DNA of 60,544 nt, from contig UQWG01000005.1 in the NCBI GenBank assembly GCA_900544645.1, forward strand, positions 1-60,544. The letters are read 5' to 3'. The notes below the pieces were generated by a model. The model made no database searches, had not been told where the DNA came from, and saw only the letters and a list, made by a program, of their open reading frames with translations. This document shows positions 32,892-40,759 of this stretch, one piece after another. Source of the DNA: an uncultured Collinsella sp. (GTDB taxonomy: Bacteria; Actinomycetota; Coriobacteriia; Coriobacteriales; Coriobacteriaceae). A program made the position numbers and the translations under genes. The number at the start of each line of letters is the position of its first letter. The first letter of the stretch is position 1.

Positions 32892-34247
32892 ATGGCTATG
32901 GACGACCTTTTTTCTGCCTCGACGCGCGAGCGTTCCTTTAAAAATGCGCCGCTCGCGGTGCGCATGCGACCCAATTCGCTCGACGAGTATGTGGGCCAGC
33001 AAAAGGCCGTCGGTAAGGGCTCATGGTTGCGTGCCGCGATCGAACACGACGTGCTTTCCAGTGTGATTTTGTATGGGCCGGCCGGTACGGGCAAGACGAC
33101 GCTGGCCCATATTATCGCCAACCATACTAAGAGCGAGTTTGTCGAGGTCAGCGCCGTCACGGGTACCGTGAAGGACCTGCGTCGCGTGATTGATGAGGCC
33201 AAGACGCGCCTGAATACGTACGACCGCCGCACCATTCTATTCATCGATGAGATTCACCGCTTCTCTAAGTCGCAGCAGGATGCCCTGCTGCATGCAGTTG
33301 AGAACCGTACCGTCATTATGATTGGCGCTACGACAGAGAACCCGTACTTTGAGGTCAACTCGGCACTGTTGTCGCGCGGGCGCGTGGTGGAGCTTGAACA
33401 TCTGAAGGATGAGGATATCGCCACGCTTATTGAGCGTGCGCTCGAGGCACCACAGGGCTTGAACGGAAAGTTCTCGGCCGATGAGGATACGGTCAAGACC
33501 ATTTGCACGCTGGCAGCGGGTGACGCTCGCTCGGCGCTCACGACGCTCGAGCTTGCGAGCGAGATTGCCGTCACGCGTCCCGATACCGAGGGAACGCCAG
33601 CGCCTGCGGCGGGGGAGCGCTATCCCATCACCGTGGATGACGTGAAGATTGCCAACCCGCGTCGCGGCTTTACGTATGACAAAAACGGCGACATGCACTA
33701 CGACATCATCAGTGCGTTCATCAAGTCCATGCGCGGTAGTGACCCCGATGCCACGATCTATTGGCTCGCGCGCATGATCGATGCTGGGGAGGATCCTAAG
33801 TTCATCGCTCGCCGCATTATGATTCACGCTTCTGAGGATGTTGGCAACGCCGACCCGCAGGCGCTTTTGGTGGCGCATGCCGCGTTTAAGTCTGCCGAGG
33901 TCATTGGCTATCCCGAGTGCCGCATTAACCTGGCTCAGGCTGCACTCTATGTGTGCTTGGCGCCAAAATCCAACGCGTGTGAGGCTTCGATCGATGCGGC
34001 GCTGGCCGATATCCATTCTAGTGGGCTTCGCGAGGTGCCGAGTTATCTGCGCGATCGCCATCGCCCGGGCAGCGATGAATACGGTGTGTATAAGTATCCA
34101 CATGATTATCCCGAAGGCTGGGTCGATCAGCGCTATTTGCCCGAAGGCTTGGAACGCGGTGCATTTTGGCAGCCTGCCGGGCGCGGCTGGGAAGAGTGGC
34201 GCGTAGAGCAAAGCGAACGAGACCGCAGCGGGAATGCACCGAGGTAG
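32892..34247 (+). CDS. rarA: replication-associated recombination protein A
   Basis: A 451-residue AAA+ ATPase of the RarA/MgsA/WRNIP1 family acting at stalled forks. Seen: PLAVRMRPNSLDEYVGQQ, Walker A YGPAGTGKTTLAH (about residues 57-69), Walker B LFIDEIHRFSKSQQD, sensor 1 GATTENPYFEVNSALLSR, and the C-terminal MgsA domain with HASEDVGNADPQAL and YKYPHDYPEGW. The exact start is unclear: ATG 32892 or 32898, both with weak ribosome sites. Confidence 0.94.
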   Translation: MAMDDLFSASTRERSFKNAPLAVRMRPNSLDEYVGQQKAVGKGSWLRAAIEHDVLSSVILYGPAGTGKTTLAHIIANHTKSEFVEVSAVTGTVKDLRRVIDEAKTRLNTYDRRTILFIDEIHRFSKSQQDALLHAVENRTVIMIGATTENPYFEVNSALLSRGRVVELEHLKDEDIATLIERALEAPQGLNGKFSADEDTVKTICTLAAGDARSALTTLELASEIAVTRPDTEGTPAPAAGERYPITVDDVKIANPRRGFTYDKNGDMHYDIISAFIKSMRGSDPDATIYWLARMIDAGEDPKFIARRIMIHASEDVGNADPQALLVAHAAFKSAEVIGYPECRINLAQAALYVCLAPKSNACEASIDAALADIHSSGLREVPSYLRDRHRPGSDEYGVYKYPHDYPEGWVDQRYLPEGLERGAFWQPAGRGWEEWRVEQSERDRSGNAPR

Positions 34248-34289
34248 CTGCTGATAATTTTGTCCCACGTTGCTGCTCTTGGCATGTTC

Positions 34290-34307
34290 GGTCCCCTTTG
34301 GGGTACC
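34290..34307 (+). repeat. short GTCCCC hairpin before the DUF948 gene
   Basis: GGTCCCC-TTT-GGGGTACC forms a hairpin with one unpaired A. It contains the same GTCCCCTTTG (34291-34300) as the longer REP-like hairpins, here in the leader of the DUF948-RsbW-sigma cluster, overlapping a possible -10 (TACCAT). Confidence 0.45.
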
Positions 34308-34347
34308 ATGAAAAGCGTCTGTATTTCGATTCTTCCGGGAGGCTTGT

Positions 34348-34935
34348 ATGAGTCCCATTCAAATCGCCCTGCTGCTGCTCGCCGTTGCCGGCGTGTGGGC
34401 CATCGCTGAGCTCGCGCTTACCCTGCGCAAGACCCGCAATGTTGTCGACTCGCTCGATAAGACCGTGAACGACCTCAACAACACCATCGCCGAGGCTCAG
34501 CCTGTGGTGGCAAAGCTCGATGGCGCTGTCGATGAGCTTACGCCGGCGCTTGCCCAGATGGAGCCGCTGCTTAAGTCGAGCAAGACGGCAGTTGATGCCC
34601 TTACCTCCAATCTCGTAGAGGTCGAAGCCGTGGTTCGCGACATTTCCGAAGTTACGGGCAGCATGGCCGAGGCCAGCAATGCTGTGTCGAGCGTGACCGA
34701 CTCTGCCGCCGGTGCTGTGCAGAAGCTCTTCAATAAGGTGAAGGCTCCTGCAGCCGACGCCGATCGCAAGCTCGCCGCTGCCGCTGCGGAGGCCGAGCAG
34801 CCTACCGAGCGCATCCTAATTGGCGAGGACGAGGCCGCCGCGGGCGACGATGATGGTCAGAAGTCTGTATCCAAGCCGGCTCAGTATTACACCTATACGC
34901 CCGCCGAGACCTCTGAGGAGTCCTGCGATGAGTAG
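34348..34935 (+). CDS. DUF948 domain-containing membrane-anchored protein
   Basis: A 195-residue protein: one N-terminal membrane helix (about residues 5-24, IALLLLAVAGVWAIAELALT), then a long heptad-rich region (residues 30-130) typical of DUF948, and an acidic Ala/Glu tail. DUF948 proteins have general-stress links in Bacillota (YtxG-like) but no known activity. Its last codons overlap the RsbW-like gene, so it belongs to that cluster. Confidence 0.82.
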   Translation: MSPIQIALLLLAVAGVWAIAELALTLRKTRNVVDSLDKTVNDLNNTIAEAQPVVAKLDGAVDELTPALAQMEPLLKSSKTAVDALTSNLVEVEAVVRDISEVTGSMAEASNAVSSVTDSAAGAVQKLFNKVKAPAADADRKLAAAAAEAEQPTERILIGEDEAAAGDDDGQKSVSKPAQYYTYTPAETSEESCDE

Positions 34936-35305
34936 CGAAGCAACCTGCCCTATCACGCTGACCGTTGCCGGTGACCCGCGTCTCGCTCGCCTTGTGCGCA
35001 TGACGGCAGCCAACGTTGGTGCCCTGTGCTCTATGTCTGTCGATCGCATCGAGGACATCCGCATGGCTGCTGAGGAGGCTTTCATCTTTGGTTGCACCGC
35101 GGTCGACTGCGATGACATCACCATCAAATTCGATGTCGATGAGACCCACGTTGGCATGACTATTGCCTTTGGCGACCAGGCTACGGTCGATGAAGACGAC
35201 CAGGCTGCGGTGTATGCCGAGCTCATCCTCGCGAGCGTGTGCGACTCCTACGAAAAGACTACGGCGCCCCTGACGCTTTCCCTCGACCTCAAGGCGGATA
35301 TCTAA
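34928..35305 (+). CDS. RsbW-like putative anti-sigma factor with degenerate ATP site
   Basis: A 125-residue protein read as RsbW/SpoIIAB-like because it directly precedes a SigB/F-type sigma gene and its secondary structure pattern aligns (SVDRIEDIRMAAEEAF against the RsbW N-box helix). The family N-box Asn is Phe54 here, the G1 box (DxGxG) reads FGDQATVDEDD, and no GLGL G2 box is present. ATP binding and kinase activity therefore look lost. It could be an ATP-independent anti-sigma factor or a distant relative with another role. It overlaps the DUF948 gene by 8 bases and ends 1 base before the sigma gene. Confidence 0.65.
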   Translation: MSSEATCPITLTVAGDPRLARLVRMTAANVGALCSMSVDRIEDIRMAAEEAFIFGCTAVDCDDITIKFDVDETHVGMTIAFGDQATVDEDDQAAVYAELILASVCDSYEKTTAPLTLSLDLKADI

Positions 35306-35306
35306 T

Positions 35307-36098
35307 ATGACCGAACGTTCCCGGAGCGGCAAGATCGCTTGGGACAAGGAGAAAACCCGCGAGCTGTTTCGTCGCTACAAAGAAACCGGTGATCCGGACG
35401 CGCGCGAGCAGCTCGTCATGTCCCATATGAACCTGGTAAGGTTTCTTGCCAACAAATTTAAGAATCGCGGCGAGCCGCTCGACGACCTCATGCAGGTCGG
35501 CTATCTGGGTTTGCTCAAGGCTATCGACCGCTTTGACCCCGAGCGCGGGCTCGAGTTCACGACGTTTGCAACACCCACTATCCTGGGCGAGATCAAACGC
35601 CATTTTCGCGACAAGGGCTGGAGCGTGCGCGTACCTCGTCGTCTGCAGGAGCTCTCGGCCAAGGTCAACCAAGCTACTGACAAACTTACCAACGAGCTGC
35701 AGCGTTCGCCCAAGGTTGAGGAGATCGCTGAGTATCTAGATGTGACTGTCGATGAGGTCCTCGAGGCTATGGAATCGTCTTCGGCCTATACCTCGGTGCC
35801 CATCGAGGCTCCTGGTGCGTCCGATTCCGACGATGCCCCCTCGATTCTCGACCGTTACGCCGACGACGACAACGAGCTCGACTTTACCGATGACCGCCTA
35901 GTGATCGAGGAAGCCATCCGTGATTTCTCGCCGCGCGAGCGCGAGGTGATCGAGCTGCGCTTTGTGAAGGGCATGACACAGATCGAGATCGCCAAGAAGC
36001 TGGGTATTTCTCAGGTGCAGGTTTCGCGTCTGCTGCGCCGCACGCTTAAGAAGATTCAGGACAAGATCGACCCCGACGGAGTGATGATTCGTTCATGA
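35307..36098 (+). CDS. SigB/SigF/SigG family RNA polymerase sigma factor
   Basis: A 263-residue sigma-70 group 3 factor. Region 2: REQLVMSHMNLVRFLANKFK, DDLMQVGYLGLLKAIDRFDP and FTTFATPTILGEIKRHFRDK; region 3: VPRRLQELSAKVNQATDKL; region 4: FSPREREVIELRFVKGMTQIEIAKKL and SQVQVSRLLRRTLKKI. The GEIKRHFRDKGW signature is characteristic of the SigB/F/G branch (stress and sporulation). It is co-transcribed with its likely anti-sigma upstream and overlaps the AI-2E family gene (ATGA). No RsbV-type antagonist or phosphatase is in the window. Confidence 0.93.
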   Translation: MTERSRSGKIAWDKEKTRELFRRYKETGDPDAREQLVMSHMNLVRFLANKFKNRGEPLDDLMQVGYLGLLKAIDRFDPERGLEFTTFATPTILGEIKRHFRDKGWSVRVPRRLQELSAKVNQATDKLTNELQRSPKVEEIAEYLDVTVDEVLEAMESSSAYTSVPIEAPGASDSDDAPSILDRYADDDNELDFTDDRLVIEEAIRDFSPREREVIELRFVKGMTQIEIAKKLGISQVQVSRLLRRTLKKIQDKIDPDGVMIRS

Positions 36099-37504
36099 GT
36101 GAGCACCCCCAACAAACCGATCGCGTGCTGCGCGACACCCGCATTCTGACGCTGCGCATTTGGGCTGTTGTCGGCTGCATTGTCATCGCCGCTGTCATCT
36201 TTAACCTTATGGGCATCCTGGCGCCGGTTATTGAGTTTCTTGCCGTTGGCTCCATCATTGCTTTTGTGATGTCCCCGATCACCAACTGGCTCGAACACCA
36301 TGGCGTGAATCGCGGCATCGGTTCGCTTATCGCGCTTATTGTTGTTGTTGCCGTGCTCGTCGGTGTCGTTTGTATCTTGTCGCCGATTCTCTTTGGTCAG
36401 ATCATGGAAGTCCTGAGCCGCCTGCCCGAGCAGCTTCGTGTTGCAGGTGGCGATCTCAACGAGATGATCTCGCATGCAAAGACGCTCAACAACACGCCGC
36501 TCAAGGAGTATTTGGACGATAATCTTTCGTCGCTGGTTGCCGTTGCATCGAGGTATGTGTCTCAGATTGCCGCCGAGCTTGGTCGTGGTGTGTTCCCACT
36601 CATCACCAATACGGCCTCGCAGCTGTTCGTTATCTTCCTTGGCCTGGTGCTTGCCTACTGGATGGCCTGCGACTACCCTCGCATGCACCACGAGATTTGC
36701 ACCATCATCGGTCAGGAGAAGGAGACCTCGTACCGCTTTATGGTCGCCATCCTTTCTCGCTCTGTCGGCGGCTACATGCGCGGTATGGTCGTGACGTCCA
36801 TCTGCGGTGGTTTCCTCGCCTTTATCGGTTTTATGATCATCGGCCATCCGTATGCGGCGCTCATGGCTATCTTTACCGGCATCATGCATTTGGTTCCGGT
36901 CGTCGGTCCCTGGGTGAGCGCAGCAATCGCCACGGTGCTCGGTTTCATGTTCAGCCCCATGTTGGCGTTATGGACGCTCATCGTGACGATGGTCGCGCAA
37001 AACGTCACCGATAACGTCATTTCGCCCAAGGTCATGCAGAGCTCGGTGCAGGTGCATCCCATCATGAGCCTCACGGCGCTCGTTATTGGCTCGGCACTCA
37101 TGGGCCCCATCGGCATGATTATTGCCATCCCGCTTTGTGCGGCCCTCAAGGGTATCTTCGTGTACTACTTCGAGAATGAGACCGGCCGACAGCTTGTGGC
37201 CTATGACGGCGCCGTGTTTAAGGGCACGCCGTACCGCGATGCCGATGGCAACCCGGTCGCCGCCTACGACGCGCTCGGCGACGACACCTTCATCTACGAG
37301 TCCGAGCTCATCGGCAACGAGACTGCGCCCGAGGCCAAGGCCATGCCCAAGCCCGAGCTCGATAATCCCTGGATCAAGCTCTCAGGTCTGCAACCTGATG
37401 CCACGGGCTTCTTCAAGAACCCCTTTGCCAAGGACGATGACTCCAACTCGGACGACGATACCAAAACCGGTATCGACGGCTCCATGGACGATGACGATAA
37501 CTAG
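36095..37504 (+). CDS. AI-2E family transporter (PerM/TqsA-like)
   Basis: A 469-residue membrane protein of the AI-2E/UPF0118 family with about eight hydrophobic helices and the family segments AFVMSPITNWLEHHGVNRG, GYMRGMVVTSICGG and GIMHLVPVVGPWVSA. The last ~110 residues form a hydrophilic acidic tail (repeated Asp/Ser). Members export autoinducer-2 or act as Na+/H+ antiporters; the name alone does not prove either. Its start overlaps the sigma gene, which suggests it is part of the stress regulon. Confidence 0.85.
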   Translation: MSEHPQQTDRVLRDTRILTLRIWAVVGCIVIAAVIFNLMGILAPVIEFLAVGSIIAFVMSPITNWLEHHGVNRGIGSLIALIVVVAVLVGVVCILSPILFGQIMEVLSRLPEQLRVAGGDLNEMISHAKTLNNTPLKEYLDDNLSSLVAVASRYVSQIAAELGRGVFPLITNTASQLFVIFLGLVLAYWMACDYPRMHHEICTIIGQEKETSYRFMVAILSRSVGGYMRGMVVTSICGGFLAFIGFMIIGHPYAALMAIFTGIMHLVPVVGPWVSAAIATVLGFMFSPMLALWTLIVTMVAQNVTDNVISPKVMQSSVQVHPIMSLTALVIGSALMGPIGMIIAIPLCAALKGIFVYYFENETGRQLVAYDGAVFKGTPYRDADGNPVAAYDALGDDTFIYESELIGNETAPEAKAMPKPELDNPWIKLSGLQPDATGFFKNPFAKDDDSNSDDDTKTGIDGSMDDDDN

Positions 37505-37553
37505 CGGGGTAATTCGGGTTAACATTCATACGTGCTAACATGCAATTTCGCTG

Positions 37554-37583
37554 GAGGGTCGCTGTTTGGCGACCCTCTTTTTT
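37554..37583 (+). terminator. intrinsic terminator before alaS
   Basis: GAGGGTCGC (37554-37562) pairs with GCGACCCTC (37569-37577) around TGTTTG, followed by six T residues. It ends the sigma-factor cluster. Confidence 0.92.
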
Positions 37584-37609
37584 GCACAGGCGCGGTGGGA
37601 TGGTAATAT
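37582..37609 (+). promoter_or_regulatory. promoter of alaS
   Basis: TTGCAC (37582-37587), 16 bases, TAATAT (37604-37609) preceded by TGG. It begins in the T tract of the upstream terminator, so the two units are packed without spacing. The start site would be near 37616. Confidence 0.7.
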
Positions 37610-37655
37610 CGTTACGTTTGAACTGTTTCGATGTGAAACCGAGGAGATTCCCTCT

Positions 37656-40313
37656 ATGAGTGCTGACTACCCGTCAATGACTACGGCCGAGATCCGCTCC
37701 AAGTTCCTCAACTTCTTTGAGGAGCGCGGTCTTAAGCTCTATCCTTCTTCGTCTCTTGTTCCTGACGATCCTTCGCTGCTGCTTGCCAACGCTGGCATGA
37801 ACCAGTTTAAGGAGTACTACCAGGGCAAGAAGACCATGAAGGAGATCGGCGCGATTTCCTGCCAGAAGTGCGTCCGCACCAACGACATCGATTGCATTGG
37901 CGAGGACGGCCGTCACCTGTCCTTCTTCGAGATGCTCGGCGACTTCTCTTTTGGCGGCGTCTCCAAGCAGCAGGCTTGCGCCTGGGCCTTTGAGCTCATC
38001 ACCAAGGAGTTCAAGCTGCCGCTCGACCGCCTGTACTTTACCGTCTTTACCGAGGACGACGAGACCCACGACGTGTGGCGTTCTCTGGGCGTTGCCGAGG
38101 ACCACATCTCCCGCCTGGGCGAGGACGACAACTTCTGGGCCGCTGGCCCCACTGGCCCCTGCGGTCCCTGCTCCGAGATCTACTTTGACATGGGCGAGGA
38201 GGTCGGCTGCGGTAGTCCCGACTGCAAGCCCGGCTGCGACTGCGACCGCTTCCTGGAGTTCTGGAACCTCGTCTTTACCCAGTATGACCGCCAGGAGGAC
38301 GGCTCCATGCCGGAGCTGCCGCACCGCAACCTCGATACGGGCATGGGCCTGGAGCGCATGGCCGCCATCATGCAGCACAAGACCGCCAACTACGACGGCG
38401 ATCTGATGCAGCACCTCATCAAGCTGGGCGAGAAGATTAGCGGCAAGACCTATGACGCCGACGATTACTCCGGCGCCAGCCGCTCCCTGCGTATCATCGC
38501 CGACCACTCCCGTGCCGTCGACTTTATGATTTCCGACGGCATCCTTCCCGGTAACGAGGGTCGCGAGTACGTCCTTCGCCGCCTGCTCCGTCGTGCCGTG
38601 TTCCACGGTCGCCTGCTGGGCATCGAGGGCGCCTTCCTGACCAAGTTCATCGACGAAGTCAACGCTCAGATGGGTGAGGCTTATCCCGAGCTGTTCAAGA
38701 ACGTCGCCCTCGTCAAGGGTATCGTCGCCTCCGAGGAGGAGCGCTTCTCCACGACGCTCGACAACGGCCGTGTTTACCTGGACGAGGCCCTGGCAGCGCT
38801 TGCCGAGGGCGCTGTGCTTCCGGGCGACGTTGCCTTTAAGCTGCACGACACCTTTGGTTTCCCCATCGACCTGACCGTCGAGATCGCCGGCACCGCTGGC
38901 CACGACGTCGACATGGACGGCTTCACTGCCTGCATGGAGGACCAGAAGGCCCGCGCCCGCGCCAATGCCAAGGGCGACGCCTGGGGCAGCTTCAACGACG
39001 TGTGGGTTGAGCTTTCCGACAAGGTCGCTGCGACCGAGTTCGACGGCTATGACAACGATGTGATCGAGGGCGCCAAGGTTGTCGCCATCGTGCGCAACGG
39101 CGAGTCCGTCGAGTCCGCTGCCGCCGGCGATGACGTCGAGGTTGTGCTCGACCGCACCCCGTTCTATGCCGAGATGGGTGGTCAGCAGGGCGATGCCGGC
39201 AAGCTTTCCGCCGAGGGCGTTGTTCTGACCGTTGCCGACACCAAGAACCACAACGGCCTGTATGCTCACGTCGCGCACGTTGCCGTTGGCACGCTGACTG
39301 TCGGTGCCGCTGTTACCGCCGCGCTCGACGCCGAGCGCCGTGGCTTCCTGCGCCGCAACCACACCGCCACGCACCTGCTCGACGCCGCCCTTAAGCAGGT
39401 CCTGGGCGAGCACGTCTCTCAGGCCGGCTCGCTGGTGACGCCCGAGCACCTGCGCTTTGACTTCACGCACTTCGAGGCTCTGTCCTCCGAGCAGCTCAAG
39501 GCTGTCGAGGACCTGGTCAACCAGCAGATCTTCGCTTCCAAGCCGGTCGTGACCCGTGTCATGGGCATCGACGAGGCTAAGGCTGCCGGCGCTGTCGCTC
39601 TGTTTGGAGAGAAGTACGGCGATGTCGTCCGCGTCGTCTCCGTGGGTGCCGAGGACCAGCCGTTCTCCCGCGAGCTCTGCGGTGGCACCCATGCCGCCAA
39701 CACCGCCGAGATCGGCCTGTTCAAGATTATCTCCGAGTCCTCCACGGGCTCGAACGTCCGCCGTATCGAGGCCGTGACCTCTAAGGGCGCCCTCGACTAC
39801 ATGGCCGACCGCCTGGCACTTGTTGACGCCGCTGCCGCTGCGCTCAAGTGCCGTGTCGACGAGGTTCCCGCTCGTGTGGAGAACCTGCAGGCAGAGCTGC
39901 GCGAGACATCTAACAAGCTCAAGAAGGCGCTGACCGGTGGCTCCTCCGATGCTATCTCCAGTGCTATCGAGGGCGCCCTCGAGCTCGATGGCTACAAGCT
40001 TGTCGTCGCTGAGCTCCAGGGGCTTGAGGCTGCTGACCTGCGCAACGTCTGGGATACCGTGCACCAGAAGGTTGCCGGCCCCGTCGCCTGCGTTGTTGCT
40101 AGCGTGACCGAGAAGGGCACCCCGGCCCTGCTCGCCGCCGGCTCCGATGACGCCGTGAAGGCCGGTTTCCACGCCGGTAACGTGATTAAGCAGATCGCGG
40201 GCCTGGTTGACGGTCGCGGTGGTGGCCGTCCCAACATGGCCCAGGCCGGTGGCAAGAACGCTGCCGGCATCGCCGATGCCCTCGCGGCCGCCAAGACCGC
40301 GCTCGGCGCCTAA
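37656..40313 (+). CDS. alaS: alanine--tRNA ligase
   Basis: An 885-residue class II synthetase. Motif 2 and 3 residues lie in the N-terminal third (LANAGMNQFKEYYQG, GPCGPCSEIYFD, NLDTGMGLERMAA); the editing domain has the zinc motifs HTATHLL (about 569) and CGGTH (about 674); the C-terminal DHHA1-like domain ends with GRGGGRPNMAQAGG. The start ATG 37656 follows GAGGAG (37641-37646) at 9 bases. No T-box leader is seen here, unlike ileS. The genes ruvX and mltG follow closely, a common order. Confidence 0.98.
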   Translation: MSADYPSMTTAEIRSKFLNFFEERGLKLYPSSSLVPDDPSLLLANAGMNQFKEYYQGKKTMKEIGAISCQKCVRTNDIDCIGEDGRHLSFFEMLGDFSFGGVSKQQACAWAFELITKEFKLPLDRLYFTVFTEDDETHDVWRSLGVAEDHISRLGEDDNFWAAGPTGPCGPCSEIYFDMGEEVGCGSPDCKPGCDCDRFLEFWNLVFTQYDRQEDGSMPELPHRNLDTGMGLERMAAIMQHKTANYDGDLMQHLIKLGEKISGKTYDADDYSGASRSLRIIADHSRAVDFMISDGILPGNEGREYVLRRLLRRAVFHGRLLGIEGAFLTKFIDEVNAQMGEAYPELFKNVALVKGIVASEEERFSTTLDNGRVYLDEALAALAEGAVLPGDVAFKLHDTFGFPIDLTVEIAGTAGHDVDMDGFTACMEDQKARARANAKGDAWGSFNDVWVELSDKVAATEFDGYDNDVIEGAKVVAIVRNGESVESAAAGDDVEVVLDRTPFYAEMGGQQGDAGKLSAEGVVLTVADTKNHNGLYAHVAHVAVGTLTVGAAVTAALDAERRGFLRRNHTATHLLDAALKQVLGEHVSQAGSLVTPEHLRFDFTHFEALSSEQLKAVEDLVNQQIFASKPVVTRVMGIDEAKAAGAVALFGEKYGDVVRVVSVGAEDQPFSRELCGGTHAANTAEIGLFKIISESSTGSNVRRIEAVTSKGALDYMADRLALVDAAAAALKCRVDEVPARVENLQAELRETSNKLKKALTGGSSDAISSAIEGALELDGYKLVVAELQGLEAADLRNVWDTVHQKVAGPVACVVASVTEKGTPALLAAGSDDAVKAGFHAGNVIKQIAGLVDGRGGGRPNMAQAGGKNAAGIADALAAAKTALGA

Positions 40314-40330
40314 GAATCTAAGAAGTCACT

Positions 40331-40759
40331 GTGGTCGCGCTTGCGCTGGACATAGGGGAGACCAGGATCGGCATCGCCGTCTCGAGCCGTGATGGCAAGA
40401 TGGCGATGCCCGTTAAGGTGTTCCCGGCCGCCGAGGTCACCGGTATGGCCAAGACGTTCCGCTACCTGGTCGAGGACTATGAGCCTGACATCCTGGTAAG
40501 CGGACGTCCCCTGACCATGGCCGGTGAGCCTGGTCCCCAGGCCGAGCGCGTTGCCGCCGTGGCGCAAAAGATTGCCGACGAGCTCGATCTTCCGCTGGAG
40601 TTTGAGGACGAGCGTCTGTCCTCGCAAGAGGCCAAGCGTATCCTGCGCGAGCAGGGCCTCAACGAAAAGCAGATGAGGGGCAAGATCGACATGATTGCCG
40701 CCAGCCTGTTTTTGCAGACGTGGCTCGATCGTAAAAACGAGGAGGTTTCGCATGCCTAG
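40331..40759 (+). CDS. ruvX: Holliday junction resolvase-like YqgF/RuvX nuclease
   Basis: A 142-residue RNase H-fold protein: LALDIGETRIGIAVS with the first catalytic Asp (residue 7), the DILVSGRPLTMAGEPGPQAERV segment, and LEFEDERLSSQEAKRIL with the second acidic pair. Family members process the 5' end of 16S rRNA and were once taken for junction resolvases. It starts at GTG 40331, 17 bases after alaS, and overlaps mltG by 8 bases. Confidence 0.93.
   Translation: MVALALDIGETRIGIAVSSRDGKMAMPVKVFPAAEVTGMAKTFRYLVEDYEPDILVSGRPLTMAGEPGPQAERVAAVAQKIADELDLPLEFEDERLSSQEAKRILREQGLNEKQMRGKIDMIAASLFLQTWLDRKNEEVSHA

Noticed and set aside
37610..37655. T-box or other riboswitch upstream of alaS
   Set aside because: Only about 40 bases separate the predicted start site from the ATG and there is no TGGN bulge or terminator between them.
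37674..40172. 832-residue open frame on the - strand across alaS
   Set aside because: It is fully antisense to a clear alaS, has the composition of a complementary-strand shadow of GC-rich codons, and no recognisable domain.
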